Below are positions 60,084 through 64,000 of a stretch of DNA of 64,000 nt, one piece after another (positions within the stretch are counted from its first letter, which is position 1; each line of letters begins with the position of its first letter). The stretch comes from Streptomyces atroolivaceus (GTDB lineage Bacteria > Actinomycetota > Actinomycetes > Streptomycetales > Streptomycetaceae). The stretch spans positions 186,001 through 250,000 of the forward strand of contig NZ_JNXG01000017.1 in NCBI RefSeq assembly GCF_000717025.1, in the 5' to 3' direction. The position numbers were made by a program, and so were the translations under genes. Below the pieces are notes generated by a model, which saw only the letters and a list, made by a program, of their open reading frames with translations, was not told where the DNA came from and ran no database searches.

Positions 60084-61448
60084 TCAGGCCTCCGTGCCGA
60101 TGAAGACGTTCTTGGTTTCGGTGAAGGCCGTGAGGGCGTCGGGCCCCAGTTCACGGCCGAGCCCGGACTGCGCGTACCCGCCGAAGGGGGTCCAGTAGCG
60201 GACGGCTGAGTGGGAGTTGACGGACAGGTTCCCGGCCCGGACGGCCTGGGAGACGCGCAGGGCGCGGCCCACGTCGCGGGTCCAGATGGAGCCGGCCAGG
60301 CCGTGGTCGGTGGCGTTGGCCAGACGGACGGCGTCGTCCTCGTCCTCGAAGGGGAGCACGACGGCGACGGGGCCGAAGACCTCCTCGGTGGCGACGGGGG
60401 CGTCGGGCGCGATCCCGGTGAGGACGGTCGGGGGGAACCAGAAGCCGGGGCCGGTGGGCGAGCTGCCCCGGATTCCGTCCGCGCCGTCCGGGACGAACCC
60501 GCGGACGCGCTCCAGCTGGGCCAGGGAGATCAGCGGTCCCATCTGTGTCTTCTCGTCCGACGGGTCCCCCACGACGACGGAGGCGACGGCCGGGACGAGG
60601 AGTTCCAGGAACCGGTCGTACGCGGACCGCTGGACCAGGATGCGGGTGCGGGCGCAGCAGTCCTGGCCGGCGTTGTCCAGGAAGGACATGGGCGCGGCGG
60701 CCGCCGCGGCCTCGATGTCGGCGTCGGCGAAGACGATGTTGGGGCTCTTGCCGCCGAGTTCGAGGGTGAGCCGCTTCACCCGGTCCGCGCACCTGGCCAT
60801 GATCTGCTTGCCGACGCGGGTCGAACCGGTGAAGACGATCTTGGCGACGCCCGGGTGTTCGACCAGGGCGGCGCCCGTCACGTCCCCGGCGCCCGGCAGC
60901 ACCTGGAAGAGGTGCTCGGGGAGGCCGGCGTCCAGTGCGAGCCGGGCCAGGTGGAGGGCGGTGAGCGGGGTGGTCTCGGCCGGTTTGAGAAGGACGGCGT
61001 TGCCGGCGGCGAGTGCGGGGGCGGCGCCCCATGCGGCGACCGGCATGGGGAAGTTCCACGGGGCGATCACTCCTACGACGCCCAGCGGTTCGAGGAACGT
61101 GAGGTCGACCCCGCCCGGTACCGGAATCTGGCGCCCCGTCAGGCGTTCCACTCCCCCGGCCGCGTAGTCGAGCAGGTCCCGTACGTTGGCCGCCTCCCAG
61201 CGGGCGTTGCCCAGGGTGTGTCCCGCCTCGGTGACCTCCAGCCGGGCCAGCCGCTCGGCGTGTCCGTCGACGAGCACGGCGAAGCGGCGCAGCAGCCGGG
61301 CGCGGTCGGCCGGAGCGAGGGCGGCCCAGGTGCGCTGGGCGGTGGCGGCTCGGGCGACGGCGGCGCCGACCTCGGCGGCGGTGGTGGCGGGGACCGTGGC
61401 GACGAGCTCTTCCGTCGCCGGGTTCAGGACACGGTGTTCGTTGATCAC
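60084..61448 (-). CDS. aldehyde dehydrogenase
   Basis: 454 aa NAD(P)-dependent aldehyde dehydrogenase. Asn in APWNFPMPVAAWGAAPALAA, Gly-rich FTGSTRVGKQIMARCADRVK, catalytic Glu in LTLELGGKSPNIVFADADIE and Cys in NAGQDCCARTRILVQRS; the C-terminal FGPVAVVLPFEDEDDAVRLA and TPFGGYAQSGLGRELGPDAL are usual. The start is a GTG at 61448 with GAGG 6 nt upstream, 8 bp after the GlnA4-like stop. In this cluster it would oxidise gamma-glutamyl-aminoaldehyde to the acid. Substrate inferred. Confidence 0.92.
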   Translation of the reverse strand: MINEHRVLNPATEELVATVPATTAAEVGAAVARAATAQRTWAALAPADRARLLRRFAVLVDGHAERLARLEVTEAGHTLGNARWEAANVRDLLDYAAGGVERLTGRQIPVPGGVDLTFLEPLGVVGVIAPWNFPMPVAAWGAAPALAAGNAVLLKPAETTPLTALHLARLALDAGLPEHLFQVLPGAGDVTGAALVEHPGVAKIVFTGSTRVGKQIMARCADRVKRLTLELGGKSPNIVFADADIEAAAAAAPMSFLDNAGQDCCARTRILVQRSAYDRFLELLVPAVASVVVGDPSDEKTQMGPLISLAQLERVRGFVPDGADGIRGSSPTGPGFWFPPTVLTGIAPDAPVATEEVFGPVAVVLPFEDEDDAVRLANATDHGLAGSIWTRDVGRALRVSQAVRAGNLSVNSHSAVRYWTPFGGYAQSGLGRELGPDALTAFTETKNVFIGTEA

Positions 61449-61456
61449 GGGGTGCC

Positions 61457-62818
61457 TCACAGGCGTTCGAAGGAGCGGCGGAGCTCCCAGTCGGTCACCG
61501 CTGCGTCGAAGGCCTCCAGTTCGACGCGCGCCATGTTGCGGTAGTGGGCTACGACGTCGTCGCCGAACGCCTCCCGGGCCACATCGCTGTGCTCCCAGAG
61601 CGCGGCGGCTTCGCGGAGTGTGGCCGGGACCCGGTCGTATCCGGCGGTGTAGGCGTTGCCCTCGCAGGCGTCGGGGAGTTCCAGCTCGTTCTCGATGCCG
61701 TGCAGTCCGGCGGCGACGAGTCCGGCGACCGCGAGGTACGGGTTGACGTCGCCGCCGGGCAGCCGGTTCTCGAAGCGCATGGAACGGCCGTGCCCGACGA
61801 CGCGCAGGGCGCAGGTGCGGTTGTCGTGGCCCCACGCGACGGCGGTCGGGGCGAAGGAGCCGGGCTGGAAGCGCTTGTAGGAGTTGATGTTCGGCGCGTA
61901 CAGCAGGGAGAAGTCGCGCAGGGCGGTGAGCTGGCCCGCGAGGAAGCGCCGCATCACGGGGGACATCGTCCCGCCCTCGCCCGCCATGACGCTCTGTCCG
62001 TCGGCGTCCCGGAGCGAGAGGTGTATGTGGCAGGAGTTGCCCTCGCGCTCGTTGAACTTCGCCATGAAGGTGAGCGCGACGCCTTCCTGGGCGGCGATCT
62101 CCTTGGAACCGGTCTTGTAGACGGCGTGCTGGTCGCAGGTGACGAGGGCCTCGTCGTAGCGGAAGACGATCTCGTGCTGGCCGGGGTTGCACTCGCCCTT
62201 GGCGGACTCGACGGTGAGCCCGGCGGCGGCCATCTCGTTCCGGATGCGGCGGAGCAGCGGTTCGATGCGGCCGGTGCCGAGTACGGAGTAGTCGATGTTG
62301 TACTGGTTGGCCGGGGTGAGTCCGCGGTAGTTGCGGTCCCATGCCTGCTCGTAGGTGTCCTTGAAGACGATGAACTCCAGCTCCGTGCCGACGTGCGCGG
62401 TCAGCCCGTGGGCGGCGAGCCGCTCCAGCTGCCGCCGGAGGATCTGGCGGGGCGCCGCGGCTACCGGCGAGCCGTCCTCCCAGGTGAGATCGGCCATGAC
62501 CAGGGCCGTCCCCTCGTGCCAGGGGACGCGGCGCAGGGTGGTGAGGTCGGGGCGCATCGCGAAGTCGCCGTAGCCGTTGGACCAGGACGACATCGCGAAC
62601 CCGTCGACGGTGTTCATGTCCGTGTCGACGGCGAGCAGGTAGTTGCAGCCCTCCGTGCCGTGTTCCAGCACCTCGTCGAGGAAGAAGGACGCCGCGAACC
62701 GTTTGCCCTGGAGCCTGCCCTGCATGTCCGGGAAGGCGAGGACCACGGTGTCGATCTCACCGCGCTGCACGAGCACGCGCAGCTCGTCGGTCCCCAGCGG
62801 GGGTGTTCGGTCTGCCAC
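61457..62818 (-). CDS. glutamine synthetase-like gamma-glutamyl-amine ligase, GlnA4 type
   Basis: 453 aa. Glutamine-synthetase fold: N-terminal MADRTPPLGTDELRVLVQR, beta-grasp LAFPDMQGRLQGKRFAASFF, catalytic core with VGTELEFIVFKDTYEQAWDR, AKGECNPGQHEIVFRYDEAL, EREGNSCHIHLSLRDADGQS, and NINSYKRFQPGSFAPTAVAW. It is shorter and more divergent than GlnA/GlnII. In S. coelicolor the GlnA4 enzyme (SCO1613, from memory) makes gamma-glutamylethanolamide; this gene has the same neighbourhood (regulator upstream, ALDH downstream, PuuD-like gene across). It probably does the same, with ATP and glutamate. Which amine it uses needs assay. Confidence 0.88.
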   Translation of the reverse strand: MADRTPPLGTDELRVLVQRGEIDTVVLAFPDMQGRLQGKRFAASFFLDEVLEHGTEGCNYLLAVDTDMNTVDGFAMSSWSNGYGDFAMRPDLTTLRRVPWHEGTALVMADLTWEDGSPVAAAPRQILRRQLERLAAHGLTAHVGTELEFIVFKDTYEQAWDRNYRGLTPANQYNIDYSVLGTGRIEPLLRRIRNEMAAAGLTVESAKGECNPGQHEIVFRYDEALVTCDQHAVYKTGSKEIAAQEGVALTFMAKFNEREGNSCHIHLSLRDADGQSVMAGEGGTMSPVMRRFLAGQLTALRDFSLLYAPNINSYKRFQPGSFAPTAVAWGHDNRTCALRVVGHGRSMRFENRLPGGDVNPYLAVAGLVAAGLHGIENELELPDACEGNAYTAGYDRVPATLREAAALWEHSDVAREAFGDDVVAHYRNMARVELEAFDAAVTDWELRRSFERL

Positions 62819-62844
62819 GGAGAACTCCTCGTTCGGTCTAAGGT

Positions 62845-62859
62845 ATGGGAGAGAACCAT
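62845..62859. promoter_or_regulatory. candidate FadR-type operator ATGG-N7-CCAT
   Basis: 15-bp dyad between the divergent GlnA4-like gene and the FadR-type regulator gene (start at 62881). TAAGGT just before it may be the -10 box of the regulator promoter. Position fits autoregulation and control of the catabolic genes. Confidence 0.5.
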
Positions 62860-62880
62860 TGGGGGGAAGGGGATCGGGAC

Positions 62881-63618
62881 GTGGCGGAAGAGACCGGGGA
62901 ACCCGGGCCCTCCGACCGGTTGCTGCCCGCGCTGCGGCCGGTCCGCGCGGGCAACGGCTTCGAGGAGGCGCTGGAGCAGATCCTCCAGGTGATCCGCCTC
63001 GGTCTGGTGCCCGGTGGCGGGCGGCTGCCGGCCGAGCGTGAGCTGGCCGGGCGCCTCGCCGTCAGCCGCGTCACCCTGCGCGAGGTGCTGAAGGCGCTCC
63101 AGGACCAGGGGCTGGTCGAGGCCAGACGCGGCCGCTACGGCGGCACGTTCGTGCTCCCCCGCACGGGCCCGGCCGACGATGACGAGCTGCGCCGACGGGT
63201 GGCGGACGTCGACATGGAGGACGTACTGCTCTTCCGCGAGGTCCTGGAGGCGGGGGCAGCCGGGCTCTGCGCGTCGCGCGGCCTCGACGACGAGGGAGCG
63301 GACCGGCTGCGTACGGCTCTGGCGGCGACACACGAGGCACCTCTGCCCGACTACCGCAGACTTGACACGTTCTTCCATCTGACGCTCGTCGAGCTTTCCG
63401 GCTCGCCCTCCCTCGCGGCCCGTTACGCGGCCGTGCGCGCAGGCGTCAACGAACTACTGGACTGCATACCCCTTCTGGTGCGGAACCTCGAACACTCGCA
63501 GCATCAGCACACGGCCCTCGTCGAGGCGGTGCTCGACCGCGACGAGGAGGCGGCGCGGGCGGTGACGCGCGAGCACTGCGCGGGGACGGCCGCGCTGCTG
63601 CGGGGCTTCCTGGCTTGA
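62881..63618 (+). CDS. FadR-subfamily GntR regulator of the gamma-glutamyl-amine cluster
   Basis: 245 aa. Winged helix at 30-95 with GGRLPAERELAGRLAVSRVT and LREVLKALQDQGLVEARRG. The helical FCD effector domain follows (VDMEDVLLFREVLEAGAAGL and FFHLTLVELSGSPSLAARYA, with the His/Asp metal-type ligands). GTG 62881 is chosen for AAGGGG 8 nt upstream; ATG 62845 lies inside the operator. It is divergent from the GlnA4-like operon and just before the PuuD-like gene. It probably senses a pathway intermediate. Confidence 0.9.
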   Translation: MAEETGEPGPSDRLLPALRPVRAGNGFEEALEQILQVIRLGLVPGGGRLPAERELAGRLAVSRVTLREVLKALQDQGLVEARRGRYGGTFVLPRTGPADDDELRRRVADVDMEDVLLFREVLEAGAAGLCASRGLDDEGADRLRTALAATHEAPLPDYRRLDTFFHLTLVELSGSPSLAARYAAVRAGVNELLDCIPLLVRNLEHSQHQHTALVEAVLDRDEEAARAVTREHCAGTAALLRGFLA

Positions 63619-63730
63619 TCTTGCCCTTCTGGATCCCCGCTCTTGCGCGGCGGCGCGGTACGAACAAAGGTATGACGCGACACCATTGCACCGGGCCGGT
63701 CCGCAGGCCGGCCGCCGGAGGGACCGCACC

Positions 63731-64000
63731 ATGCACGAACCGCTCATCGGCGTCACGACCTATCTGGAGCCGGCGGCTCGCTGGGGCGTCTGGGAGCTCC
63801 CCGCCGCGGTGCTCCCCTCCGCATACCCTCGGCTGGTACAGCGTTCGGGCGCGCTGGCCGCGCTGCTGCCGCCCGACGACCCCGCGAAGGCGGCCGCCGC
63901 CGTGGCCCGGGTGGACGGCCTCGTGATCGCGGGCGGAGCCGATGTCGATCCCGGTCTGTACGGCGCGGAGCGTGATTTCCGGACGGGACCGCCGGCGCAC
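63731..64000 (+). CDS. gamma-glutamyl-amine hydrolase, PuuD-like (3' end outside window)
   Basis: First 90 codons only. The N-terminus EPLIGVTTYLEPAARWGVWE and LPSAYPRLVQRSGALAALLP, then RVDGLVIAGGADVDPGLYGA, is that of class I glutamine amidotransferase-like hydrolases (peptidase C26, PuuD). The Gly-Gly turn AGGADVDP is the oxyanion-forming region. The catalytic Cys and His lie past the edge. It would hydrolyse gamma-glutamyl product of the pathway back to glutamate. ATG 63731 follows the regulator by 112 bp. Confidence 0.88.
   Translation, partial: MHEPLIGVTTYLEPAARWGVWELPAAVLPSAYPRLVQRSGALAALLPPDDPAKAAAAVARVDGLVIAGGADVDPGLYGAERDFRTGPPAH

Overview
The window is chromosomal DNA of a Streptomyces-type actinomycete. 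Base composition is very high G+C with almost every third codon position G or C, GTG and TTG starts are frequent, promoters are often leaderless-looking, and the gene families (NsdA-like TPR regulator, DUF5997/LysR-domain pair, mycosin, GlnA4-type enzyme, several leucine-rich GNATs) are typical of the genus. The layout (cobT ... metNIQ ... argH ... argCJBDR ... pheST ... infC-rpmI-rplT ... glnA4) resembles, from memory and unverified, the core-arm order of S. coelicolor around SCO1553-SCO1615. No insertion sequence, prophage, CRISPR array, rRNA or tRNA was seen.

Region by region. 1-4757: cobalamin genes, a BluB-CobT fusion (cut by the left edge) and CobL, both on the minus strand. 4878-8900: an acetyltransferase, then the methionine ABC transporter metN-metI-metQ with an upstream 28-codon leader peptide that carries a Cys-Thr-Cys motif. 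8899-18789: small membrane proteins, GNAT, a sigma-like factor, GDPD, PlsC, an MFS exporter coupled to its TetR repressor, a frameshifted carboxylesterase, a HAD-like protein and an aldo/keto reductase. 18853-28055: arginine biosynthesis, argH and the coupled argC-J-B-D-R cluster, each preceded by an ARG-box-like sequence, with HEAT, PPOX and L,D-transpeptidase genes between them. 28338-44019: a SRPBCC protein, the DUF5997/LysR-domain pair, an overlapping four-gene unit (hydrolase, acyltransferase, histidine kinase, response regulator), a beta-lactamase-fold esterase, a histidine-phosphatase-like protein without its catalytic histidines, a MocR regulator and an EamA exporter whose start codons overlap head to head, a GHL10 hydrolase, 3-hydroxybutyryl-CoA dehydrogenase, a NUDIX gene with a TTA codon and an NsdA-like regulator.

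44328-53428: translation genes, pheS-pheT, an rRNA/tRNA 2'-O-methyltransferase and infC-rpmI-rplT. The infC gene appears to start at a rare ATC codon behind a perfect ribosome binding site and lies behind a ~290-nt structured leader with a hairpin plus T-tract attenuator. 53610-59266: envelope genes, including a serine hydrolase whose signal peptide is in another frame, a mycosin coupled to a proline-rich membrane protein, a PLP amino-acid deaminase/aldolase-like enzyme and a DUF2510 protein with a fresh 57-bp duplication. 59286-64000: a gamma-glutamyl-amine (probably ethanolamine) utilisation cluster: SDR, aldehyde dehydrogenase, GlnA4-like ligase, FadR-type regulator and a PuuD-like hydrolase cut by the right edge.

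Coupling by 1-8 bp start/stop overlaps is common (metN/metI, argJ/argB/argD, TetR/MFS, HK/RR, mycosin pair, pheS/pheT), so most runs listed here are probably real operons. Strong perfect-stem terminators separate many units.
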